NCBI GenBank assembly: GCA_019192485.1
Contig: JAHCMJ010000011.1
Location: 1-33,198, forward strand
Length of the DNA stretch: 33,198 nt
Direction of reading: 5' to 3'
DNA from: Cyclobacteriaceae bacterium HetDA_MAG_MS6
Lineage (GTDB): Bacteria > Bacteroidota > Bacteroidia > Cytophagales > Cyclobacteriaceae
Positions 8,103 to 16,794 of the stretch are shown here, piece by piece. Numbering within the stretch: position 1 is the stretch's first letter; every line of letters starts with the position of its first letter. The translations under genes and the position numbers were made by a program. Under the pieces are notes generated by a model. The model searched no databases. It was not told the origin of the DNA and was given only the letters and a program-made list of their open reading frames with translations.

Positions 8103-8380
8103 GATAATCCCAATAGCCCCTTTATTCAAATTTTAGAAGTTGGAAAGTTTCAAGAAAACGATCTAGCACGTGACGCTCTGGATTATGTGACCTGCTTTTA
8201 GCTTAAGGAATGGTTGGTTTGATATCTTGGGCTTACCAGAAAATGGCTTACGGTGAAGGAGGGTGGGATGTCCACGAATAGTGTGGGCCATTCGAAGGTT
8301 GTGCGATAGCAGGCTAAAGGGCTGGCTTTGAGCGATTTAGTGTGGAGAATGGGCTTTATTCGTGGTGCCTTTTTCTTTTG

Positions 8381-8417
8381 TTTCGTTTTCTTTTGGAGCA
8401 AGCAAAAGAAAATGAAA
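8381..8417. repeat. Hairpin H2 (15-bp stem with one G-T pair)
   Basis: tttcgTTTTCTTTTG-gagcaag-CAAAAGAAAAtgaaa. Confidence 0.65.
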
Positions 8418-8636
8418 TGCCATCGTAGAACCTCAATTTCATATTAAAATGGATTTCACCGGGTATTGATTTAATGTTTTTTGGAAGTTAAAAGCTGTAT
8501 CCCAGTCATAAGACGATTTTTCATATTGCTCGTAGGAGGGCAGAGAAGAAAATTTGGAGGGGTGTAGATGGCATCTACTTAGAGTCTCAGATTTTTCCGG
8601 TCTGCGCAGGCCAAACCGATTTTGAGGCCGCTGCAT

Positions 8637-8658
8637 TACTTTTTGGAAATGAAAAGTA
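8637..8658. repeat. Hairpin H3 (perfect 7-bp stem)
   Basis: TACTTTT-tggaaatg-AAAAGTA. Confidence 0.45.
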
Positions 8659-8744
8659 GAGGATCTGTTTCTTAACAATAATTTTAACTCATGAGGTGAA
8701 GAAGAAACCTGTTTGTGTTACTTCTCAAAACCCAGTCCATTTCA

Positions 8745-8774
8745 TTGCTCAATACTTTTTTCTCCATACCTTTG
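8745..8774 (+). promoter_or_regulatory. Candidate Bacteroidota-type promoter (TTG - N19 - TAnnTTTG) upstream of the export gene
   Basis: TTG at 8745-8747, 19-nt spacer, TACCTTTG at 8767-8774, about 50 nt before the ATG at 8827. Confidence 0.5.
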
Positions 8775-8826
8775 CAGCCGATTTTAAATATCAATACTTC
8801 CTTGCGACGAAGTTATTGGCGGGTGA

Positions 8827-11301
8827 ATGAAACAACTACAACTGGCAAAGCAATTTTTATTTTTCTTGAGTATACTGGTTGCTTGCAACCTGAAAGCGCA
8901 GCAATTAGATCCATCTAATTTACAGAATCTAAATGTTGACGAACTTACTGACGAACAGGTGCAGAAGTTTGTGGATCAGGTTGAATCTAATGGGTACACG
9001 GAGGATCAACTGTTACTGCTGGCAAAAACCCGGGGAGTTTCCGATATCCAAATCCAAAAATTAAGACAACGTATTGCTAAACTACAATCCGGGAGATCAC
9101 AGACTACCGATGTGCCTAGCACAGATCGTTTAAGGGAAGACCTCGGTGTTGAGAATAGAAGGCTAGCTAACGATCCTTTTGCTTTAATAATCCCAGAAGA
9201 AAAAGAGGAAGACTCCGAAGAGCTGGAGATTTTCGGACTATCTTTTTTCAAAAATGAGAACCTCACCTTTGAGCCTAGCCTAAATATCCCCACTCCGAAA
9301 AACTATCAGATCAGTGCGGGAGACGAGATCATCATAGATGTATGGGGAGCTTCGGAGCAGACCTATCAACTAACTGTTTCTCCCGAAGGGTCGATTCGCA
9401 TCACTGGCCTAGGGCCTATATACTTAAATGGACTCACTGTTGATCGAGCTACCAGAAGAATAAAGGCTCGCCTCAAATCGATTTACAGCACGCTAGGAGA
9501 GAACACTTTTGCCGATGTCAGCTTAGGCAAGACCCGCTCCATCAAGGTGCACGTAGTGGGCGAAGTAGAACGTCCTGGAACATATCTCGTCTCTTCATTC
9601 GCAACAGCTTTCAATGCGCTTTACCAGGCCGGCGGACCGACAAAGTCTGGATCTTTACGGGATATTCGAGTTTTTCGAGGAGGTCAAAAAATCGGTACCT
9701 TAGATGCTTATCGCTATCTATCAGATGGGTTAAGTGACGGGTTGATTTTGAAAGACCAAGATGTCATTTCTGTGCAACCTTATGGCGATCGAGTCAAGAT
9801 TTTAGGAGAGGTGAAACGCCCTTCTATTTATGAAATCAGTCCGGAGGAATCTGTGGAGCAGGCCATCAATTATGCAGGTGGATTTACGGAGAAGGCATTT
9901 ACAGAACGACTAAATATCAGGAGAAACGATGGTAACTTTAAGAAAATGGTAACTGTAGATAGAATTCAATTTGGGAATACTGCTATGCAAGGAGGCGATG
10001 AAGTGACAGTTTCTCTAATTTCCAATCAATTCAAAAATCGTGTCACCATTGAAGGAGCCGTGTACCAACCAGGCGAATATGCTTGGTCAGAAGGTTTGAC
10101 ATTAAGCCAGTTATTAGAACAAGCCCAAGGACTTCAACCTGACGCCTTTAAAGATAGAGCAATTATTGTTAGGCAGAATGATGATTTCACACTTTCGAAT
10201 ACTTCGATCTCATTAAACGAGGTAATGGATGGTGAGAAAGATTATCAGCTTCAAAACGAAGACTTGATCACCATTAAATCGATCTTTGATTTACGCGAAG
10301 CGTATTTTGTGAGAGTGGAAGGCGAAGTTCTCAAACCAGGAAGATATCCATACATCGCAGGCCAAACTGTGGAAGACTTGGTTTATCTGGCAGGAGGTTT
10401 TAAAGAATCAGCCGCAAAGTCATCAATAGAAGTCGCTAGAAGGGTTGGTGAGCAAAACAATCAAAACCAGCAAGCCTCTGCGGAGATTTTTCAATTCCCT
10501 ATTCAAGAGTCACTGGCAGTTGCTGCAGAAGATGCTCAGTTCGAATTGCAAGCTTTTGACTTAGTGGTCATTCGAAAAAGTCCTTTTTTCGAGGATCAAT
10601 CTATGATTGAAGTAGAAGGTGAAGTGCAATTTCCAGGTAAATATGCGCTACGATCTAAAGAAGAACGAATTTCAGACATTATTAAAAGATCCGGTGGACT
10701 GACATCTTTTGCTTACGCCAAAGGCGCAACCTTGATCCGACAAACAGAGTATTATGCCACAGACGAGGATGGAGGCGATACCAGGGCCCGTATTAGACGG
10801 CAAGAACTCGGAGAATTATTGGAGAGAGACACTTTACTTGATAAAAGTCAACAAGACTTTAAAAAGCAAGAGCCAATCGGAATCCAATTAGAGGAAGTGC
10901 TAAAGAATCCGAAGTCCAAGTATGATCTGCTTTTGAAAGAAGGAGATGTGATCAGCATACCTAAAGAGCTGCAGACGGTAAGGGTACGAGGTGAGGTACT
11001 TTACCCGAGCAATATAAGGTTTGATAATGGCATGTCTTTCAAATCCTACATTGCTCGAGCAGGAGGATTTAGCGATCAAGCTCGCCGAAAGAAATCGTAT
11101 GTTATTTATGCCAATGGGTCTGCCAAAAAAACCGGGTCATTTTTGTGGTGGAAAACTTATCCAAGAGTCGAACCGGGAGCGGAGGTGATAGTGCCTGAAA
11201 AGCCTCAGAAAAGAAAGTTAACGCCCCAAGAAGTTTTGGGAATCACAACCGGCGTTGCAACTTTAGGGCTGTTGGTTAATCAGATTGTCAATCAACTTTA
11301 G
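8827..11301 (+). CDS. Polysaccharide export outer-membrane protein, Wza-like, with multiple SLBB repeats
   Basis: YQISAGDEIIIDVWGASEQTYQLTVSPEGSIRITGLGPIYLNGLTVDRA (Poly_export domain), then repeated VEGEVxxPGxY...AGG SLBB units. Confidence 0.93.
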   Translation: MKQLQLAKQFLFFLSILVACNLKAQQLDPSNLQNLNVDELTDEQVQKFVDQVESNGYTEDQLLLLAKTRGVSDIQIQKLRQRIAKLQSGRSQTTDVPSTDRLREDLGVENRRLANDPFALIIPEEKEEDSEELEIFGLSFFKNENLTFEPSLNIPTPKNYQISAGDEIIIDVWGASEQTYQLTVSPEGSIRITGLGPIYLNGLTVDRATRRIKARLKSIYSTLGENTFADVSLGKTRSIKVHVVGEVERPGTYLVSSFATAFNALYQAGGPTKSGSLRDIRVFRGGQKIGTLDAYRYLSDGLSDGLILKDQDVISVQPYGDRVKILGEVKRPSIYEISPEESVEQAINYAGGFTEKAFTERLNIRRNDGNFKKMVTVDRIQFGNTAMQGGDEVTVSLISNQFKNRVTIEGAVYQPGEYAWSEGLTLSQLLEQAQGLQPDAFKDRAIIVRQNDDFTLSNTSISLNEVMDGEKDYQLQNEDLITIKSIFDLREAYFVRVEGEVLKPGRYPYIAGQTVEDLVYLAGGFKESAAKSSIEVARRVGEQNNQNQQASAEIFQFPIQESLAVAAEDAQFELQAFDLVVIRKSPFFEDQSMIEVEGEVQFPGKYALRSKEERISDIIKRSGGLTSFAYAKGATLIRQTEYYATDEDGGDTRARIRRQELGELLERDTLLDKSQQDFKKQEPIGIQLEEVLKNPKSKYDLLLKEGDVISIPKELQTVRVRGEVLYPSNIRFDNGMSFKSYIARAGGFSDQARRKKSYVIYANGSAKKTGSFLWWKTYPRVEPGAEVIVPEKPQKRKLTPQEVLGITTGVATLGLLVNQIVNQL

Positions 11302-11347
11302 AGATGTACGGCGTCATAGGTGCTAATGATTCTGGCAATTGAGTAAA

Positions 11348-12427
11348 ATGAGCGAAAACAAGGAGCAAAAAAGGAATGTAGTTAGCGAAGACGAAATTGA
11401 CTTGATAGAGCTAGCCAAAGTCATTTGGTCCAGGCGAATATTTATTGCTAAAGTCGCTGGATTATTTGTTATTGTAGGTTTAGTTGTGGCATTCACTTCT
11501 AAAGTAGAATACGAAGCTTCTTGTAAGCTGTTGCCAGAAAGCCAGGAAGGAGCAAAAGGAAGTTTAGGAGGGTTAAGTGGTCTAGCAGGTTTAGCGGGAA
11601 TTAACCTCGATGCTGGCTCATCTGGAGTTTTGTCACCGGAAATATATCCGGAACTGGTTAACAGTGCTCTTTTTTTAGACAAGCTGATGGATACTCCTAT
11701 ATATTTTGAAAAAAAGGATACTACAGTTACCAGTTTTAAGTATTTCAAGGAAATAGATCGCCCTTCCCTGTTTGGAGTAATAGCGGGATATACCATAGGA
11801 CTACCTGGAAAAATAAGAGGTCTTTTTAGTAGTTCAGATGAATTAGCATTGAATGACTATGATCTGGTTCGCTTTTCGAAAAAAGACTGGGGAATCATTG
11901 AAAATTACAAGGATCGTCTATCCGTTTCAGTAGACTCAAAGACTGGAATAATCAGCATTTCCGTTGAAATGCCTGATCCGGTTGCTGCCGCTAAAGTTAC
12001 AGATTTGCTGTTAAAAGAATTAACACAAAGTGTGATCGACTACAAGATTGAAAAGTCGCAGATAAATCTGAAATTTATTCAGGAACGTTTCGAAGAGGCA
12101 AAGTTGGTCTATGAATCGAAACAAAGCCAATTAGCAAGATTTATCGATCGCAATCGAAATATCTCGAATTCAATCATCCAGATAGAATATGAGCGACTTC
12201 AAAATGAGTTAAACATTGCTTTTGAGGTTTACAAAGGGTTGGCCACTCAACTAGAGCAAGCAAAAATTAAAGTGAAAGAAGAAACACCGGTTTTTACGGT
12301 TTTAGAACCAGTGAGAGTACCAGAAGATAAAGTAAGGCCAAGGAGAGCTATTATTTTGATTCTCTGGTTATTCTTTGGAATCTTAGTTGGGTCCCTTTTC
12401 TCAACCCTCAAGAATTTACCGTCGTAA
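11348..12427 (+). CDS. Wzz-type chain length determinant / polysaccharide co-polymerase
   Basis: EDEIDLIELAKVIWSRRIFIAKVAGLFVIVGLVVAF N-term TM; C-term PVFTVLEPVRVPEDKVRPRRAIILILWLFFGILVGSL. The ORF track start is 11339; the second Met at 11348 is the likely start. Confidence 0.87.
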   Translation: MSENKEQKRNVVSEDEIDLIELAKVIWSRRIFIAKVAGLFVIVGLVVAFTSKVEYEASCKLLPESQEGAKGSLGGLSGLAGLAGINLDAGSSGVLSPEIYPELVNSALFLDKLMDTPIYFEKKDTTVTSFKYFKEIDRPSLFGVIAGYTIGLPGKIRGLFSSSDELALNDYDLVRFSKKDWGIIENYKDRLSVSVDSKTGIISISVEMPDPVAAAKVTDLLLKELTQSVIDYKIEKSQINLKFIQERFEEAKLVYESKQSQLARFIDRNRNISNSIIQIEYERLQNELNIAFEVYKGLATQLEQAKIKVKEETPVFTVLEPVRVPEDKVRPRRAIILILWLFFGILVGSLFSTLKNLPS

Positions 12428-12680
12428 ATGCTCAATGAGGATCAAATAGCTGATTGGAACAATGTGGTTTGGGGAGCAGATTTTAACTCAATAATATCGT
12501 TTGCTAAGGATAAATTTGGCAATCGATTGGTCGTCACATCTTCTTTTCGGACTCAAAGTCTCCCACTTTTGCATCTTCTTTCTGATGGACAGGAGAGTTA
12601 TCGATAATCTTTTTAGATACGGGATTTCATTTTTAAAGAAATAATTGAGTTTCGTGATGTGCTATTAATAAGTCACTTGA
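12428..12680 (+). pseudogene. Relic of a CysH-like PAPS/APS reductase, multiply frameshifted and truncated
   Basis: MLNEDQIADWNNVVWGADFNSIISFAKDKFGNRLVVTSSFRTQSLPLLHLLSDGQ, then after frameshifts LSIIFLDTGFHF and FKEIIEFRDVL, resembling the PAPS reductase segment ..ASSF..LLHLL..IPVIFLDTGFHFPETIEFRD. Confidence 0.6.
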
Positions 12681-12741
12681 TCTTGGTGAGTTTACATTTG
12701 ACAGGATCGTAAGTAAAGATCATAAGCTGAATTTACTGGAT

Positions 12742-13330
12742 ATGAAAAGAGAAAGAAGATATTTCGACAAGGATTATGAAGAGATGGTGGTCATTCTATG
12801 CTTGACTGGAGAATCCCCAAAAGAAGTAGCCGATGAACTTAGGAATAAGACCTGAGTTGGTAAGACGTTGGAGAAGGGAATATGTAGTACTCCCTAAAAA
12901 TCGGGCCATTGGCTTAGTTAAAATTGAAACGGCTAAATTGACTAAGACCGATGAAGAGAACACGACGAAAATTTACGCCTGACTTCAAAGCCAGAGTGGC
13001 TGTTGAAGCGATCAAAGAACACCGAACACTTGCAGAACTTTCGAAGCATTTTGAAGTAAGTCCTGTGGTGATTTCCAGATGGAAAAAAGAGTTTCTGGAG
13101 AATATGTCTAAGGCCTTTGGAGAAAAATCTGATAACGAGGAAGGTACCGTCGATACAGAGAAGCTCTATGCCCAAATAGGTCAGCTGAAGGTGGAGAATG
13201 ATTTTCTAAAAAAAAGCTTGAAGAAAACCGGGCTATGAGTGAACATAACCCCAGATCAGGAGGAAATAGCGAGACTTAAGAAGGAATTAAAGGATGCTCA
13301 AATCGAACGAGAGATCATAAAAAGGTCATA
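12742..13330 (+). pseudogene. IS3-family orfA relic (element A), interrupted by the 12944-13250 segment
   Basis: Reading continues from ...aaattgact (12935-12943) directly into ccagatcaggaggaaata (13251 on) as KLT|PDQEEIARLKKELKDAQIEREIIK; an additional frameshift lies near 12840. Confidence 0.7.
12951..13238 (+). CDS. IS3-family orfA of a second, different element (element B), intact ORF without a cognate orfB
   Basis: MKRTRRKFTPDFKARVAVEAIKEHRTLAELSKHFEVSPVVISRWKKEFLENMSKAF...EKLYAQIGQLKVENDFLKKSLKKTGL. Confidence 0.85.
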   Translation: MKRTRRKFTPDFKARVAVEAIKEHRTLAELSKHFEVSPVVISRWKKEFLENMSKAFGEKSDNEEGTVDTEKLYAQIGQLKVENDFLKKSLKKTGL

Positions 13331-13359
13331 AGTATCTTCTCTAAGGGAGACAACAAATA

Positions 13360-14180
13360 CTCAAATTCATCAGGGATATAACCACATGTTTGGAGTTTAG
13401 AAGATGTGTAAAGTTTTCAAGATAAGTCGAAGTGGTTACTATGACTGGTTGGGTCGAAATCAGGACATTATACGAAGGCAGTAAATGCAGGTATGGGAGT
13501 CCTAAGATTACCGATGAACTTCGGGACTTTGGTTGGGTTGTTTCTCGCCCTCGAGTAGCTCGGATCATACGTTCAGAGCCTAGAAGTATAATCTGCAAAA
13601 AGTTCAGAGGGATGACCACAGATTCTCGCCATAACCTTCCAGTAGCTGGAAATCTCCTGAACAGAGACTTTGAAGCCATTGCCCCATCGCAAAAATGGGT
13701 TTCCGATATTACTTATATCTCAACAGCTCAGGGTTGAGTGTACCCGACCATGGTGGTGGACTTGTTTGACCAAAAGATCATCGGATGGTCAGTGAGTACT
13801 TCCATGACTACTCAGGCTGCCATATTGGCCACCTGGAGAATGGCCAGATTAAAACACAAGGATAGCACCTAATATGATATTCCATTCAGATCAAGGTATT
13901 CAATATGCCTCCTACGCATTTAGTGATAAGCTCAAGAGCTAAGGGGTCATACAGAGCATGAGCAGACAAGGAAATTGTTGGAACAATGCCGTAGCAGAGA
14001 GCTTCTTCAAAAACTAAAGTCTGAAATGGTCAAACATATGAAGTTTTACTCCACCCTTCATGTCAGAAAATAACTGTTCGAGTTCATAGAAATCTGGTAC
14101 AGTAGAAAAAGAAAACACGCATACTTGGAATGTAAAACTCCCAAGCAATGTGGAAATGTAAATTATTCAAAATGCGCTTG
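13360..14180 (+). pseudogene. IS3-family orfB (DDE transposase) relic with frameshifts and in-frame stops
   Basis: Interrupted rve-domain reading: KWVSDITYISTAQG* (stop near 13736), VYPTMVVDLFDQKIIGWSVSTSMTTQAAILATWRMARLK, IFHSDQGIQYASYAF, NNAVAESFFKN*, KRKHAYLECKTPKQ. Confidence 0.8.
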
Positions 14181-14644
14181 ACTATCTGTCCAGTTTTTTG
14201 TTGCAAATCCACTTGATGCGGTAGCCTTACTAGAAAATAGTAAGGCTTCAATGCTTGCTTAAAAAGAAGAGTTTAATTTTTGAGATGGGACTCAAAAAAG
14301 ATCAATAACTTGAATTCATACGACCACTATGGCTATTTTGAATTGTATTAAGAATACTGGCGGACATAGTGAACTTGTAAAGGATATTGATCAGGAAATA
14401 ACTATACCATGGGAAAAGACAAGATACTTCAAGAGATTGATCCAGAGGTTGAGCTTGGGTTTATTGATCAAGATATGAGAACTAGATTTGATATCTACCT
14501 CCTAAATTCATCCAATTTAATCCTAATTTAATGAGTGAACTATTTAAAATGATTTCGACATACAGCCTTTGGCATGAATCTAATTAAAATACGATCACAA
14601 AAGTTTAGATTTACACGATAAATTCAATTTGTCGCATAATCAAT

Positions 14645-15646
14645 ATGAATAACTGGAAAAACCAAAGAGTGCTTGTTACTGGTGCATGTGGCACCGTAGG
14701 GCAGGAACTTATAAATCAATTAGTAATCTTAGAACCAAGTAAAATAGTTGGGATAGACAATAATGAAAGTGAATTATTTTTCCTTTCAGAGAGATACAAA
14801 GAAAATCCAGTTGTCGATATTTCTATTTGTGATATCAGGGAAAGGGATCACTTAATTAGATTATTTGAAGATATTGACATTGTACTACATACCGCTGCAT
14901 TAAAACATGTTATAATAAATGAGAAGAACCCATCAGAGGCGATTTTAACTAACATAATTGGTACTCAGAACGTCATTGAAGCTAGCAAAGTCAATAACGT
15001 TAAAAGAGTAATCTATACGTCTAGTGATAAAGCTGTCAATCCAACCAACGTCATGGGTACTTCTAAATTAATGGGAGAACGATTGATTTCTGCAGCTAAT
15101 TCCTTCAAGCAAGGTATGCCCATTTTTTCTTCGACTCGCTTTGGTAACGTGATGGGGTCTAATGGGAGTGTCATTCCGATTTTTAAGCAACAAATCGGCA
15201 ATGGTAAACCTATTACTATTACTGATGAAGGTATGACTCGATTTATAATGACTTTGAAAGAGGCGTCCAGTCTAGTAATGGAGAGCGTCTTCCTTGCAAA
15301 AGGTGGGGAGGTTTTTGTGACAAAAATGCCGACAATTAGAATTATTGATCTTGCAGATGCAATGATTTCCGAACTATCCCCGAATAGGCCTATTTATAAA
15401 CAAATCATCGGTGCTAAGCCGGGAGAGAAGCTCTACGAAGAATTGATGAATGAGGAAGAAGTAAGAAGAACCCTTGAGCTAGAAAAATATTTTGTTGTAA
15501 AACCTGCTTTTCAGATGAAATCTTCAATCTATAATTATGATGGTGTAATCTCAGAATCATTAGACAAAATATACCGATCTGATAAAGAGCTATTAATGAG
15601 TGTAGAGGAATTAAGTAACTATTTAAAATCTAATCAATTACTATGA
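14645..15646 (+). CDS. CapD/FlaA1-type nucleotide-sugar dehydratase/epimerase (extended SDR)
   Basis: VLVTGACGTVGQELI; AALKHVIINEKNPSEAILTNIIGTQNVIEAS; SSDKAVNPTNVMGTSKLMGER; STRFGNVMGSNGSVIPIFKQQI. Confidence 0.9.
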   Translation: MNNWKNQRVLVTGACGTVGQELINQLVILEPSKIVGIDNNESELFFLSERYKENPVVDISICDIRERDHLIRLFEDIDIVLHTAALKHVIINEKNPSEAILTNIIGTQNVIEASKVNNVKRVIYTSSDKAVNPTNVMGTSKLMGERLISAANSFKQGMPIFSSTRFGNVMGSNGSVIPIFKQQIGNGKPITITDEGMTRFIMTLKEASSLVMESVFLAKGGEVFVTKMPTIRIIDLADAMISELSPNRPIYKQIIGAKPGEKLYEELMNEEEVRRTLELEKYFVVKPAFQMKSSIYNYDGVISESLDKIYRSDKELLMSVEELSNYLKSNQLL

Positions 15647-16794
15647 AAATTTTGATACTAGGCGCTGATGGGTATTTAGGATGGCCTACAATGATGCATT
15701 TTGCAAAACAAGGACATGAGGTATATGGCATAGATGATTACAGTAGAAGGCTTATTGCAATGCAAACTTCTTCGGAAGCATTAATGCCAAATCCAAACCT
15801 GGAGGATAGGGCCAAACTATTTAATGAAGTTAGTGGGCTAAATCTTCAATGCCGTATTGGAGATCTCAAAGATTTTAGGTTGTTTGAGTCTGTCTTTAGT
15901 GAATTCAAGCCAGATGCAGTTATTCATTATGCCGAACAACCGTCAGCACCATATTCACTTAAGGGGTACGAAGAAGCACATTACACCTTAAAAAATAATT
16001 TAGAGGTTACACATAATCTACTGTGGGCTGTTATAAAATATGCGCCTGATTGTCACATAGTTAAGTTAGGCACTATGGGCGAGTATGGAACACCGAATAT
16101 CGATATTGAAGAAGGTTGGCTAGATATAGAGCATAAAGGAAGAAAGCACAAGTTCCTATACCCTCGACAGGCAGGTAGTCTATACCATACTACCAAAGTA
16201 CTTGACACGGACCTTATGTGGTTTTATGTCCGTACTTTTAATCTTAAAGTTACTGATCTGATGCAGGGGCCGGTTTATGGTTTATCTACTTCGGAAACAG
16301 ATTTAGATGAGCGATTACTGCCTAATTTTCATTACGATGACATTTTCGGGACCTTAGTCAATCGGTTTTTGGTCCAAGCGGTTGCGGGAATCCCGTTAAC
16401 TGTTTATGGCAAAGGTGGACAAATAAGGGGCTATCTCAATTTAAAGGATACCCTTCAATGTGTTGATTTGGCTACAAATAACCCAGCTAAAGAAGGAGAA
16501 CTAAAAATTTATAACCAGCTGACTGAAACTTTTTCTGTCAATCAACTTGCTGATAAAGTAAAGAAGGTGGGAGATCAAATGGGTTTAGGGGTCGAGATCA
16601 AACCAATTCCAAACCCAAGAAAGGAAGCAGAAGATCATTACTACAACCCTACTCATACGGGACTTATCGAACTTGGGCTACAGCCAAACTATTTAACGGA
16701 TGATGTACTTGTGTCAATGTTGGAACAGGTATTGAAGTATAAAAATGCTATAGTTGTCGATAAGATCATGCCTCGGGTAAAATGGAATAAATAA
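15643..16794 (+). CDS. UDP-sulfoquinovose synthase-like SDR (SQD1/SqdB/Agl3 family)
   Basis: ILGADGYLGWPTMMHFAKQGHEV; VIHYAEQPSAPYSL; KLGTMGEYGTPNIDIEEG; YPRQAGSLYHTTKVLDTD; LTVYGKGGQIRGYLNLKDTLQCVDLATNNPAKEGELKIYNQLTETFSVNQLA; PNPRKEAEDHYYNPTHTGLIELGLQPNYLTDDVL; IMPRVKWNK. Confidence 0.93.
   Translation: MKILILGADGYLGWPTMMHFAKQGHEVYGIDDYSRRLIAMQTSSEALMPNPNLEDRAKLFNEVSGLNLQCRIGDLKDFRLFESVFSEFKPDAVIHYAEQPSAPYSLKGYEEAHYTLKNNLEVTHNLLWAVIKYAPDCHIVKLGTMGEYGTPNIDIEEGWLDIEHKGRKHKFLYPRQAGSLYHTTKVLDTDLMWFYVRTFNLKVTDLMQGPVYGLSTSETDLDERLLPNFHYDDIFGTLVNRFLVQAVAGIPLTVYGKGGQIRGYLNLKDTLQCVDLATNNPAKEGELKIYNQLTETFSVNQLADKVKKVGDQMGLGVEIKPIPNPRKEAEDHYYNPTHTGLIELGLQPNYLTDDVLVSMLEQVLKYKNAIVVDKIMPRVKWNK

Larger units (their letters stand above)
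12685..14211 (+). mobile_element. Degenerate IS3-family insertion sequence (ends approximate)
   Basis: OrfA pieces MKRERRYFDKDYEEM..., GIRPELVRRWRREY and PDQEEIARLKKELKDAQIEREIIK; OrfB pieces MCKVFKISRSGYYDWLGR, CRYGSPKITDELRDFGWVVSRPRVARI, SQKWVSDITYI, IFHSDQGIQYASYAF, NNAVAESFFK; candidate right end tgtccagttttttgttgcaaatcca at 14187-14211. Confidence 0.8.

Noticed and set aside
8198-8678. Two short minus-strand ORFs (67 and 79 aa) in the intergenic region
   Set aside because: Low-complexity or hairpin-derived translations (MLQKKTKQKKKAPRIK...), no plausible ribosome-binding context or family; treated as repeat-derived.
11323-11796. 157-aa minus-strand ORF opposite the Wzz-like gene
   Set aside because: Lies entirely antisense to a well-supported Wzz CDS; its translation has no recognisable motif and looks like shadow coding.
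12951-13238. Intact transposase of an active IS
   Set aside because: Only the orfA of one element is intact; the surrounding orfA/orfB are riddled with frameshifts and stops, so the element cannot be autonomous.
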